Shown piece after piece: positions 9,201 through 17,668 of a DNA stretch of 56,339 bases. The notes under the pieces were generated by a model. That model did not search any database. It was not told the origin of the DNA and saw only the letters and a program-made list of their open reading frames with translations. Each line of letters begins with the position of its first letter. The stretch's first letter is position 1. This DNA is from Chloroflexota bacterium (GTDB taxonomy: Bacteria; Chloroflexota; Anaerolineae; Anaerolineales; Anaerolineaceae), in contig JAEKNU010000024.1 of the NCBI GenBank assembly GCA_016838895.1, positions 1 to 56,339 of the forward strand, in the 5' to 3' direction. The position numbers and the translations under genes are program-made.

Positions 9201-9221
9201 TATAATACAAGCTAGAATATA
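9201..9221 (+). promoter_or_regulatory. Second PadR operator, before the methyltransferase gene
   Basis: The same 17-base core as the padR operator (9205-9221) is repeated exactly, 26 bases before the methyltransferase ATG. It carries TAGAAT at 9213-9218 and an overlapping TATAAT at 9201-9206; the -35 region is only a T-run. This suggests a second, separately repressed promoter between the two genes. Confidence 0.75.
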
Positions 9222-9246
9222 AAATATTGTATAAAGGAGAATTTAG

Positions 9247-9903
9247 ATGACAAAAACAAGAATTCCGGAAACAGATCATGGCATTCAGGGTGAAGTGACT
9301 GTTCGCCAGTATGATGAAATGCAGCGTAATTTAAGGGATAGAGGCTGGATGGAGACCAAAGCCTTGATTGCCAGTGGTATTGATCATGGGCATGCCCTCG
9401 AAATTGGGCATGGTCCGGGGTATTTGGGATTGGAGTGGCTGAAATTGACAGTGGATACCCACCTGACTGGATTGGATATCAGCCCGGATATGACCGGATT
9501 GGCGGGCAAGAATGCGCTTTCCTATGGTCTGAGCGCCCGCGTGAAATATGACACTGGCATGGGCGATCAATTGCCTTACACGGATGATACCTTTGATGCC
9601 GTTTTTACCAACGGTTCAATGCATGAATGGGTCAACCCTGCCGGAACCTTTGAAGAAATTTACAGGGTTTTGAAACCAGGCGGACGCTATTTTATTTCGG
9701 ACATGCGCCGTGATATGGCCGCTCCTGTACGCTGGTTTTTGCGGGCAGGCTGTAAGCCAAAAGTGATTCGTCCGTATCTGGATTCATCCGTTGATGCGGC
9801 TTACACCTCGCAAGAGGTCAAGTCAATTTTATTGACTACGAGATGCAAGGATGCTCAAGTGAAAAGCGACCCGATTGGGTTGAGTATCATGGGGGTGAAA
9901 TGA
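9247..9903 (+). CDS. Class I SAM-dependent methyltransferase (Methyltransf_11 type)
   Basis: 218 residues. The SAM-binding glycine motif is ALEIGHGPGYLG (motif I), followed by the acidic residue in LTGLDISPDM, then FDAVFTNGSMHEW (motif II region) and the post-II motif RVLKPGGRYFISD. Substrate not predictable; small-molecule methylation is common in this group. AAAGGAG precedes the ATG by 7 bases. It is the only gene apparently co-controlled by the adjacent PadR regulator, so it probably acts on or in response to the regulator's ligand. Confidence 0.88.
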   Translation: MTKTRIPETDHGIQGEVTVRQYDEMQRNLRDRGWMETKALIASGIDHGHALEIGHGPGYLGLEWLKLTVDTHLTGLDISPDMTGLAGKNALSYGLSARVKYDTGMGDQLPYTDDTFDAVFTNGSMHEWVNPAGTFEEIYRVLKPGGRYFISDMRRDMAAPVRWFLRAGCKPKVIRPYLDSSVDAAYTSQEVKSILLTTRCKDAQVKSDPIGLSIMGVK

Positions 9904-9910
9904 TAAAAGT

Positions 9911-9948
9911 AAAGGTCGTCGACTCCCTCTCGGCGACCTTTCCTTTTA
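9911..9948 (+). terminator. Terminator after the methyltransferase gene
   Basis: AAAGGTCG (9911-9918) pairs with CGACCTTT (9934-9941), followed by CCTTTTAT. Lies 8 bases after the stop codon. Confidence 0.65.
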
Positions 9949-10000
9949 TAAAGGGTTGAAATATCGTGTGTTTACTTTTGAGAGGTGTACAATTTAAATC

Positions 10001-10870
10001 ATGAATAATATTCAATCCATCCAGAAAATCATCGTCAAAGATCATCCTCAATTTACGGATGCGACATTCCAGCTCAATGAAGAAGGCTGGGATAATTTAG
10101 TGCTGATTGCCAATGAAGAGGTGGTGTTTCGTGTACCGCGTAATAAAGTCAGCCGTGAGCAATTACTAGTAGAGCATTGTTTCCTGCCAGAGATTGCAAA
10201 GATCAGCCCTTTGCCTGTGCCAGAGGTTCAATATCTTAGCCAACAAAACGGATTGTATGCGGGCTATCAGATGATTTCTGGTGTTCCGTTCGAGCGCCAT
10301 ATTCTAGAGACCTGCAATACCGCGCAGCGAAAACAATCTGCTGTGTGTTTGGGGCGTTTTCTCAGTTGCTTGCATCAATTCTCTTATGAAGAACATGAAA
10401 ATGGCTTATACACAATCCGCAGGCAAAATCGGCAAGCCTGGCTGGACTTGCAGGCTGAGGTATTACGCAAAGCTGGTAAGATGCTGAATGAGTCAGATCG
10501 AAATGAGATAGAGGTATTGTTTGATTTCATTCTGAACGATATTGATTTTGATAGTCTTCCCAAATGCCTCATTCATGGAGACTTTAGCTCGGATCATATT
10601 CTCTTTGATGAGCGTCAAATGTGCATCAGCGGGGTAATTGATTTTGGAGACATAATGCTGGGCGATCCGGCGTATGATATCAGCGGCATCCTGCTGTGCT
10701 ATGGTCGTGAATTTCTGGATCAGGTACTGATGTATTATGAGCCGTTATTGGATGCTGATTTTATGCTTAGGGTGGAGAAGTTTTACGTTCCAAAGGTGCC
10801 GTTGCATAGGTTGTTGTATGGCATTGATCAAGGTGATGAGGAGATAATTTATTTATCCTCGAATTTTTAG
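10001..10870 (+). CDS. Aminoglycoside phosphotransferase-family kinase (APH(2'')-like)
   Basis: 289 residues with a protein-kinase-like fold. The N-lobe has VVFRVPRN (42-49), resembling the FKFPR motif of APH(2'') enzymes. The catalytic loop is IHGDFSSDHILF with base Asp194, and the metal motif IDFGD contains Asp214. Chromosomal members of this family phosphorylate varied small molecules, so a role in drug resistance is not implied. No Shine-Dalgarno is near the ATG; TACAAT (9988-9993) ends 7 bases upstream, fitting a leaderless transcript. Flanked by unrelated genes. Confidence 0.85.
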   Translation: MNNIQSIQKIIVKDHPQFTDATFQLNEEGWDNLVLIANEEVVFRVPRNKVSREQLLVEHCFLPEIAKISPLPVPEVQYLSQQNGLYAGYQMISGVPFERHILETCNTAQRKQSAVCLGRFLSCLHQFSYEEHENGLYTIRRQNRQAWLDLQAEVLRKAGKMLNESDRNEIEVLFDFILNDIDFDSLPKCLIHGDFSSDHILFDERQMCISGVIDFGDIMLGDPAYDISGILLCYGREFLDQVLMYYEPLLDADFMLRVEKFYVPKVPLHRLLYGIDQGDEEIIYLSSNF

Positions 10871-11074
10871 AGAAAATATAATCTAGGCTTTGTGGTCGTT
10901 GCAGTGAATTCACCTGAGCTAGATACGCTGTGGGTAAATATTATTGGTTCTAATTACCCAAATGCACACAATTATGGGGCTCCCTGGCTATGTTTAACAA
11001 AAAGTTCCCACATGATATAATTTGCCTGCTCAAACATTTATGTATTACATGAAATTATTGAGGGATGGATAGGT

Positions 11075-13168
11075 ATGGTCAGAAAAAAATCACAACTTGT
11101 TCACAAGCTAACTCAAAAAATTATTTGCAGCACATTTTCAGGCTGGCATGGAATCCTGTTACTGATTGTGATTTCAGCGCTGACATATTTGCCACATGTT
11201 GCTGATTTTAACTTTTATCGTGATGATTGGTACTACATTGTGGACGGTTTTTCAGGCGGGAAGGGCATTTTCCATACCATGTTTGCCATTGATAGACCTG
11301 CACGAGGTTATTTGTTTGAATGGTTATTTCGATGGTTTGGGACACATCCATTGCCTTATCATGTAAGTACGTATATCTGGCGATTGCTTTCAGGGGTTGC
11401 TGCGTTGGCACTATTTCGATTCTTATGGCCTGAGCAAAAACAAGCCACGTTCTGGATGGCACTGCTCTTCACGATTTATCCCGGATACCAATGGTGGATT
11501 TCCGGGGTTGAATATCAACCCATGATTATAAGTGTGTGTTTTCAGGTGCTTTCTATTTTGTTTATGCTTCATGCCATCAAAGCAAATGAGTACTGGAAGA
11601 AATTTGTTTTTGCATCCATATCTATTCTTTCTGGTTGGATTTATATCTTCTTTGTTGATTATGCAGCCGGTATGGAGGCGTTGCGATTTTTTTGTGTATA
11701 TCTCTTTCTTATTCATGAGGAAGGAAAAAGACCATTTTTCAAACAGATTTTCATGGTATTACGCAAGGCCTGGGTTTACTTATTAATCCCTGTCGGATAT
11801 TTGTTCTGGAATCTGTTCCTATTCCAGAACCAACGGCCTGAAACGAATATAGTCGGACATTTTCACAATTTGTTCTCACACCCGTTTTCAACAGGCGCAA
11901 ATTGGTTTATCCATTTTGTGCGGAGTTTATTAAATACAGCTATATTTTCGTGGATTGTTCCATTCTATGAGCATTTTTTCTCTCTGCCATTGCGCCAAAT
12001 GGCTTTCGGAATCATTATTGTGGCGATGGTGCTATTTAGTATTCTTCTTTTCAGTTTACTGATTGGAAAAAAGGAAGCAGAGATTGGAAGACCGTCGATT
12101 ATGGCACTGGATCAAATATCCTGGCAAAAAGAAGCGTTCTGGTTTGGTTTGCTTGGGGTAATATTTGGTGTGCTGCCTATTATTATTGCCAATCGGGTTG
12201 TTTTGTTTTCTGCGTATTCCCATTACACTTTGCCTGCATCGCTGGCAGCTTCCATGATGATCATTGGATTGGTCTCTCTGGTAAAAGAACCTGTTTTCCG
12301 ATATGGTATTGTTACAAGTATTATTGTGTTTTCTGTGTTGGCTCATTTTAGTATTGCCGAAAAAGCACTCGTTGAAGAACAAAAGGTGCAGGAATTCTGG
12401 TGGCAAATGACTTGGAGAGCGAACACGATGGATGATGGCACGACCATTCTGGCACAATTTCCCGGATTCCATCAAGGTGAAGAAAAGGATATTGTCTGGG
12501 GTCCAGCCAACTTGATATTTGCTCCAGGTTATGATCATTCACAACCGGTGAAGTATCCAATTACTGCAGTACCAATTAATTATGTAACTACCAAGGAAAT
12601 CATGATTGGCGGAGGAGATATTTGGGATTTTCGCTCACATTCCGGTCATTTGGACTATGGTAAACTTTTGGTCCTTTCTCAACCAACAACTTCATCATGT
12701 GTGCATGCTATGGATGCACGTTGGCCGCGGCTTACACGATCAGATAATGATCAAATACTGATTTTGTCATATTATTCAAATATCAACACACTACTTCTGG
12801 ATGGTGAGAAAGCGCAACCCATTGACTATATTTTCGGTGAAGAACCAGTTCATGAATGGTGCTATTATTATCAGAAAGCGGAAATGGCATTACAAGTAGA
12901 AAATTGGGATGAGGTATTAGCGATTGCCGATGAAGCAGCAGTATTGGATTTCCGGCCCAATGACCGTTCCGAATGGATGCCATTTTTACAGGCTGCGGCA
13001 TTTGTAGGGGATGAAGATCTCGTACGTGGATATGCTTCGATAATCAATGAAGATCAATTCTTGCGACGCAATGCCTGTTTCACCTTGCGTGCAATGGATG
13101 GAGATTCCTATGCATTACAGCCGAATATCCGTGAATTGGGTGAAGAACTTTATTGTCATGGATATTGA
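11075..13168 (+). CDS. Large multi-pass membrane protein, GT-C glycosyltransferase-like, with soluble C-terminus
   Basis: 697 residues. About ten or eleven hydrophobic segments cover residues 25-430, followed by a soluble region of about 260 residues. The first external loop carries FYRDDWYYIV and, further on, DRPARGYLFEWLF. Acidic pairs in the first loop are a hallmark of GT-C glycosyltransferases, so transfer of a sugar from a lipid carrier on the outer face is possible but unproven. The C-terminal part has a TPR-like helical stretch after IFGEEPVHEWCYYYQKAEMAL. The gene at 31030-33096 is a clear paralog with the same architecture. GAGGGATGG precedes the ATG. Appears monocistronic. Confidence 0.6.
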   Translation: MVRKKSQLVHKLTQKIICSTFSGWHGILLLIVISALTYLPHVADFNFYRDDWYYIVDGFSGGKGIFHTMFAIDRPARGYLFEWLFRWFGTHPLPYHVSTYIWRLLSGVAALALFRFLWPEQKQATFWMALLFTIYPGYQWWISGVEYQPMIISVCFQVLSILFMLHAIKANEYWKKFVFASISILSGWIYIFFVDYAAGMEALRFFCVYLFLIHEEGKRPFFKQIFMVLRKAWVYLLIPVGYLFWNLFLFQNQRPETNIVGHFHNLFSHPFSTGANWFIHFVRSLLNTAIFSWIVPFYEHFFSLPLRQMAFGIIIVAMVLFSILLFSLLIGKKEAEIGRPSIMALDQISWQKEAFWFGLLGVIFGVLPIIIANRVVLFSAYSHYTLPASLAASMMIIGLVSLVKEPVFRYGIVTSIIVFSVLAHFSIAEKALVEEQKVQEFWWQMTWRANTMDDGTTILAQFPGFHQGEEKDIVWGPANLIFAPGYDHSQPVKYPITAVPINYVTTKEIMIGGGDIWDFRSHSGHLDYGKLLVLSQPTTSSCVHAMDARWPRLTRSDNDQILILSYYSNINTLLLDGEKAQPIDYIFGEEPVHEWCYYYQKAEMALQVENWDEVLAIADEAAVLDFRPNDRSEWMPFLQAAAFVGDEDLVRGYASIINEDQFLRRNACFTLRAMDGDSYALQPNIRELGEELYCHGY

Positions 13169-13194
13169 GTTTATTTTGAAAGCAATTTCCTTAA

Positions 13195-13230
13195 AGAAAA
13201 ACAAAGCCAGATGCACCCGTTCCGGCTTTG
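13195..13230 (-). terminator. Terminator between convergent genes
   Basis: CAAAGCC (13202-13208) and GGCTTTG (13224-13230) form a stem; read on the minus strand it is followed by TTTTTCTTTAA. It best serves the minus-strand gene ending at 13249 and may also slow transcripts from the left. Confidence 0.6.
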
Positions 13231-13248
13231 CGATTTAACAAACAATTG

Positions 13249-14073
13249 TTAGATATTTACTAAATTAAATTTCTTCATCACCATCAGACCGTCCATTGTC
13301 CAGATCGGGCGCCACCAGAACAGGTCCTGGTAGACGATTTCCAGACCGCCGTCATCCTGCAGGCCTTCTATCCATAACTGAACCTGTAATTCTTGTTCTT
13401 TTTTGCTGAAATTATCCATAGAGAGATACCAATGCCGACCAATGAGCGGGTAATGCTTTGGCTCACGCTCAAATAATTCGGGAAGAACGACATTGACCTG
13501 TTTCCATTGAATCTCCCGTATTTCAGTATGCGGAAAATATTTCAAATACATGTAATAAGGATAATCATAAAATTGCAGCGGATGGGGCAGGATGCATAAT
13601 TCAAAGTATTTATGCACATTAGCGTATAGCTCTGCAGCATTGATGTTCCATTTCTTGAGGTAGGAAACGATACTCAGAATACGGAAACGATCCGGGTTGC
13701 TCCACCAGGGTTGATGCGGATATTGTTTCAATGATTCTGGTGGATAAGGTAAGGTGCCGTCACTATTCAGGTTGTTCTGCAGCCAGGTTATGCTCTTATT
13801 AATGATGTCTTCATCGGAACGGTCAAGCATATCCAGGTAGTAGAATGCGGTTTCCATTGCAATGGGCGTACTGTCCGGGCAAAGCAGGTCTGGCTCCAGG
13901 CCATTGCCAAATCCGCCATCAGCGTTCTGATAGGTGCGCAGCACATCCAGGCAGGCATCAATTGAGCCGTCTTCAAAAAAGTTTTGGAAAAGTTTGCGTT
14001 CAAGTAAACGTCCATGCTGAAAGACGAAATATTTGATTTTTTTCATTTTACGCTGGGTCAGGGACAATTTCAT
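13249..14073 (-). CDS. Prenyltransferase/squalene-cyclase-like alpha/alpha-toroid protein
   Basis: 274 residues. Contains the repeat-type motif YQNADGGFGNGLEPD (about 47-61), a second repeat LQNNLNSDGTLPYP, and a C-terminal GLQDDGGLEIVY segment, each resembling the QxxDGGfG signature of terpene-cyclase/prenyltransferase barrels. It is much shorter than squalene-hopene cyclase (about 630 residues) and has no DxDD motif, so cyclase activity is unlikely; a single-barrel protein of unknown role is more probable. AAGGAG precedes the ATG by 9 bases. Probably transcribed alone. Confidence 0.65.
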   Translation of the reverse strand: MKLSLTQRKMKKIKYFVFQHGRLLERKLFQNFFEDGSIDACLDVLRTYQNADGGFGNGLEPDLLCPDSTPIAMETAFYYLDMLDRSDEDIINKSITWLQNNLNSDGTLPYPPESLKQYPHQPWWSNPDRFRILSIVSYLKKWNINAAELYANVHKYFELCILPHPLQFYDYPYYMYLKYFPHTEIREIQWKQVNVVLPELFEREPKHYPLIGRHWYLSMDNFSKKEQELQVQLWIEGLQDDGGLEIVYQDLFWWRPIWTMDGLMVMKKFNLVNI

Positions 14074-14189
14074 GCTTAACTCCTTAAGGAAGAAATGAAG
14101 GTAATATATTATAAAACATATGTTCTAATTAAGCAATAATTAACGGCCAGATTTATTCATCCTTTGTATGAATAAATGGACAAATCTAT

Positions 14190-14208
14190 AGGCGTAAAAA
14201 GTACGCCT
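14190..14208 (-). terminator. Possible weak terminator of the uvrC operon
   Basis: AGGCGTA (14190-14196) and TACGCCT (14202-14208) form a 7-bp stem about 55 bases after the stop of the receiver-protein gene. The following minus-strand sequence has only a poor T-run. Confidence 0.3.
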
Positions 14209-14262
14209 GGCTGTGAAGGGTAACTGTCAAGTTTGGGGGAAATCGTTCAAGCGGGCGTAGGA

Positions 14263-14682
14263 TCAGAACTCTTCTTGGTCTTCCTCGATAATCTCTTCCT
14301 GATTTCTGCGTTCGTATGCATTGGAAACGGCAGTTTCCAGTTCTTCGAGTGTAAGCGGAAATGAAAGTTGATCGTCGGCGCCGATTTGAATAGCGTATTC
14401 TGATTCTTCATTATATTCATCGCTGAGGATAATAATGGGCGGGTCATCCAATAATTCATTCTCGCGGATGTAAGCGATTAATTCAACGGCGCGATTTTCT
14501 GAAAGATTTAAATTGACAAGTAACAGATCGGGATTGAAGCCATTGGTGACGTTATCTTCAACATCACGGGGGTAGGCAAAGATTTTTGAATCAAAGCCTA
14601 GTGAGGTAAACATGTTCTGCAGGGTACGTATATGATCTTCGTCGTCATCGACTACCCAAGCAGATTTTTTCATTGCGCTCAC
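14263..14682 (-). CDS. Stand-alone receiver-like protein with degenerate phosphorylation site
   Basis: 139 residues with the CheY-like order: acidic pocket VVDDDED (Asp12, Asp13), hydrophobic strands, GADD turn and an acidic tail. The phosphoacceptor position, in LLLVNLNLS, is Asn57 instead of Asp, and the conserved Lys of the KP motif is replaced (LSFPLT). It should not be phosphorylated in the normal way and is probably a pseudo-receiver. The start is GTG: AGGAG lies 8 bases upstream, and the GTG overlaps the uvrC stop (GTGA), so it is translationally coupled to uvrC. No output domain follows. Confidence 0.85.
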   Translation of the reverse strand: MSAMKKSAWVVDDDEDHIRTLQNMFTSLGFDSKIFAYPRDVEDNVTNGFNPDLLLVNLNLSENRAVELIAYIRENELLDDPPIIILSDEYNEESEYAIQIGADDQLSFPLTLEELETAVSNAYERRNQEEIIEEDQEEF

Positions 14683-16538
14683 TCTAAAAACTCCTTTAGA
14701 CTCTGGGCAAGTTCCGTGGGCATTTTTCCTGCTTTTGAGATTTCTTCAACACTTGCTGATTGAATTTTATCAATGGAACCGAAATATGCCAACAATTTTT
14801 TACGTCTGGCGGGTCCAATTCCGGGAATTGCCTCCAAACGGGATACCAAACCCAGTTTGCTGCGTTTATTGCGATGCGCTGTGATAGCAAAACGATGTGC
14901 TTCATCACGTATGCGCTGTACCAGATACAACCCTTGTGATTTTCTGGGCAATAAAATGGAGAGCGATTTTCCGGGAACAAAGAGTTCCTCCTGCTGTTTT
15001 GCCAGGCCGGTCACTGCGACTTTGTCGAGTAAGTTGAAGTCCTGCAGTACTGCCACGGCGCGGCTGAGTTGTCCTTTCCCACCATCTACGATGAGGAGAT
15101 CAGGTAGCACACTGAAGGACTCATCTTTCTTTTTTAACAGATCATTTTGTGAATGATATGATTCCCAACGTTTAAAACGACGGCGTAAAACTTCTTCCAT
15201 ACTGGCGAAATCATCCGGGCCAACAACCGTTTTGATATTGAAGCGCCGATAATGTTTTTTATAGGGTACGCCCTGTTGAAAAACGACCATACTGCCTACA
15301 GCAGAGGTACCCTGGGTGTTGGATATGTCATAGCATTCAATACGGTAGGGTATTTCTGGCAATTTAAGGGCTTCGCTAATTTCTGATAATGCCTGGCGTT
15401 GCTTGTCTTTATCGGCCTGCCATTGGGTACGCAGCGAACTGAGTGTTTCAACGGCGTTCTCGCTGGCCATTTTGATCAGGGCGGCATTTTCACCGCGGCG
15501 GGGCACTTTCAATTCTACTTTCTGACAGTTGCGCTTGGTCTTCAACCATTCTGAAATAACCTGGGATTCCTCAATTTGATTGGGTAATAATACCTGGCTG
15601 GGAATGCTGGCGGCTTCAGTATAGAATTGTTTCATGAACTGACTGATAATTTGGCTTTCAGCTTCGTCTTCGGTGCCTTCCAGAATGAAGTACTCGCGGC
15701 CGATTAGTTTACCGGCCCGGATAAAGAAGATTTGCACACAGGCTTCGCCATCTTCACGTGCCATGGCAATCACATCAGAATTGATTTTTTCTGTCGAAAT
15801 TACTTTTTGTTTTTCTACAACGCGGTCAATGGCCTGAATACGATCACGCAGGGCGGCTGCTTTTTCATAAAGCAACTGCTCAGAAGCAAATTTCATTTCT
15901 TTGGATAAACGTTGAACAATCCCTTGTGTTTCTCCATTGAGGAAATTACACAAATCATTGATCATATTACGATATTCTTCACTGGAGATGGCGCCAATAC
16001 AGGGTGCAGTACATAGCTTGATATCATGATACAAACAGGCGCGTACATCTTCACCGGTAATTTCACGGTCACATGTCAGATATGGAAATATTCTGCGCAG
16101 CACATCCAGAGTTTGATGTACCGCCCATACGCTGGTATAGGGTCCAAAATAGCGGGAACCATCCTCTTCCATGTAACGGGTAACTGTTACTTTCGGAAAA
16201 TTCTGTTTCCAGTGAACCTTGATGTACGGATAGCGTTTATCGTCTTTTAATCGAATATTGTATTTGGGTCGATGTTTCTTGATCAGGTTCATTTCCAGAA
16301 TCAAGGCTTCCAGTTCCGAGCCGACCACAATCCATTCAATATCAATAATATTTTTTACCAATTGGCGAACTTTGGGTTGATGCTCGGCACTGGCGTGAAA
16401 ATAGGAACGTACCCGATTTTTAAGATTAACCGCTTTTCCAACATAAATAATGGTATCGGCTTTGTCTTTCATGATGTAACAGCCGGGCTTGTCGGGTAAG
16501 GTATCCAGGATTCCTTTTAAATGATCAGAAATATCCAT
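14679..16538 (-). CDS. uvrC: UvrABC excinuclease subunit C
   Basis: Makes the dual incision in nucleotide excision repair together with UvrA and UvrB. 619 residues from the chosen ATG, normal length. N-terminal GIY-YIG nuclease (GCYIMKDKADTIIYVGKA), cysteine motif around CLYHDIKLCTAPCIG, UVR domain near residue 200, C-terminal RNase H-like nuclease (RIECYDISNTQGTSAVGSM) and helix-hairpin-helix pair at the end. A TTG three codons upstream (16547) is possible, but ATG at 16538 fits homologs better. No Shine-Dalgarno; TAAAAT and TATGAT boxes lie 9-14 bases upstream. Confidence 0.97.
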   Translation of the reverse strand: MDISDHLKGILDTLPDKPGCYIMKDKADTIIYVGKAVNLKNRVRSYFHASAEHQPKVRQLVKNIIDIEWIVVGSELEALILEMNLIKKHRPKYNIRLKDDKRYPYIKVHWKQNFPKVTVTRYMEEDGSRYFGPYTSVWAVHQTLDVLRRIFPYLTCDREITGEDVRACLYHDIKLCTAPCIGAISSEEYRNMINDLCNFLNGETQGIVQRLSKEMKFASEQLLYEKAAALRDRIQAIDRVVEKQKVISTEKINSDVIAMAREDGEACVQIFFIRAGKLIGREYFILEGTEDEAESQIISQFMKQFYTEAASIPSQVLLPNQIEESQVISEWLKTKRNCQKVELKVPRRGENAALIKMASENAVETLSSLRTQWQADKDKQRQALSEISEALKLPEIPYRIECYDISNTQGTSAVGSMVVFQQGVPYKKHYRRFNIKTVVGPDDFASMEEVLRRRFKRWESYHSQNDLLKKKDESFSVLPDLLIVDGGKGQLSRAVAVLQDFNLLDKVAVTGLAKQQEELFVPGKSLSILLPRKSQGLYLVQRIRDEAHRFAITAHRNKRSKLGLVSRLEAIPGIGPARRKKLLAYFGSIDKIQSASVEEISKAGKMPTELAQSLKEFLE

Positions 16539-16723
16539 AACAGGCAAATTTTATCATATTCCGTCTATGAGAAAATTAAGCGCATCGTGATAAATATTAA
16601 ATTTAGGGTCTTGATAGGCAAAATTAATCCAATCTTAATACTTACAAATGTCATTCAAACATACAATAGGATATATGTTTATTATTGGTAGCTTATTTGG
16701 GAAGTGATTATTGGAGATAATTT

Positions 16724-16942
16724 ATGAGTGATTGTGAGTGTTTGCAAGATTGTCCTTTTTTTAATGAAGTGATGATGGATATGCCTTCAACGGCAGATCG
16801 ATTAAAGAGAAAGTATTGTCTGGGGGAAAATGAAAGTTGTGCAAGATACATGGTATTTAAGTCATTGGGTGAGGAAAATGTACCTGCAACCTTGTTTCCA
16901 ATGCAAAAAGTGCAAGCTGAAAAATTTATTAACGCTGCATAA
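16724..16942 (+). CDS. Small cysteine-motif protein
   Basis: 72 residues. Cysteines at 4, 6, 10, 32 and 39 lie in the pattern CxCxxxCPFFN...KxxYCxGxxxxCARYMV. This arrangement also occurs at the ends of some bacterial signalling proteins and may bind a metal or cluster, but no function is known to me. TTGGAG lies 9 bases before the ATG. It stands between uvrC (divergent) and an acetyltransferase gene. Confidence 0.75.
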   Translation: MSDCECLQDCPFFNEVMMDMPSTADRLKRKYCLGENESCARYMVFKSLGEENVPATLFPMQKVQAEKFINAA

Positions 16943-17023
16943 CACAAATATCATCTGATCGGATTTGGTGTACAGTTGGTCTTGTCTTATAATTGTTTTG
17001 ACCATTCGTTGGAGTACACATTT

Positions 17024-17548
17024 ATGAGAATCATCATACGGAAACCAAAGCTTGATGATATAGATGCATTGGCAGTATTACATTTCGAAACCTGGAAAAT
17101 CGGATATCGAGAATTAATCTCTGATGAAGTACTTTCAACATTAAGTGTTGAAGGATTTGTTACACGCTGGAAAGAAAGAATTATTAATCCTAAAGCTGCA
17201 GAGTATGTGGTTCTGGCTGAGAGAGAGGGGCAAATTATGGGATTTGCCATCTTTGGTGAATCCAGGGAAGCAATTAATTTACCAAAAGAGTTCAGCGAAA
17301 TCTATGCAATTTATGTGTATCCGAAGTATTGGCAGCAAGGGGTAGGAAAAGTATTAATGCAGCATGCTTTTACAACTTTTTCAGAAAACAAGGCTCCGGG
17401 ATGCTTTTTATGGACGCTAAAAGAAAATATGCGTGCCAGGATTTTTTACGAACGCATGGGGATGAAGCTTACTAAACAGGAGCGTTATATTACAATACAC
17501 GATACAGAATTATTATGCTGCAGTTTCATAAAATCATTCATTTTGTAA
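17024..17548 (+). CDS. GNAT-family N-acetyltransferase
   Basis: 174 residues. The acetyl-CoA binding motif A is YVYPKYWQQGVGKVLM (R/Q-x-x-G-x-G/A type), preceded by the beta-strand EIYAI. The C-terminal strand FYERMGMKLTKQERY is typical. The open frame begins at a TTG at 16976, but ATG 17024 has TTGGAG at a good distance and starts directly with the domain (MRIIIRKPKLDD), so it was chosen. Acceptor substrate unknown. Confidence 0.87.
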   Translation: MRIIIRKPKLDDIDALAVLHFETWKIGYRELISDEVLSTLSVEGFVTRWKERIINPKAAEYVVLAEREGQIMGFAIFGESREAINLPKEFSEIYAIYVYPKYWQQGVGKVLMQHAFTTFSENKAPGCFLWTLKENMRARIFYERMGMKLTKQERYITIHDTELLCCSFIKSFIL

Positions 17549-17668
17549 ACACTTTGGCAAGTAATTTTTCTTGAGGCTATGATAAAATCAATTTAACATT
17601 CCTGGTGAAATACAGGGAGTGGTGAATATTTTTAGTAAATCTGATTCTGAGACTAAGCAGGTAAGCGC

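Noticed and set aside
10001..10870. Antibiotic resistance gene
   Set aside because: APH-like motifs are present, but chromosomal members of this family have many substrates and no mobile-element context is seen, so resistance should not be claimed.
12056..12538. 160-codon open frame on the minus strand
   Set aside because: It lies wholly inside the membrane-protein gene on the other strand, has low-complexity His/Asn/Gln-rich translation and no ribosome site; a shadow frame.
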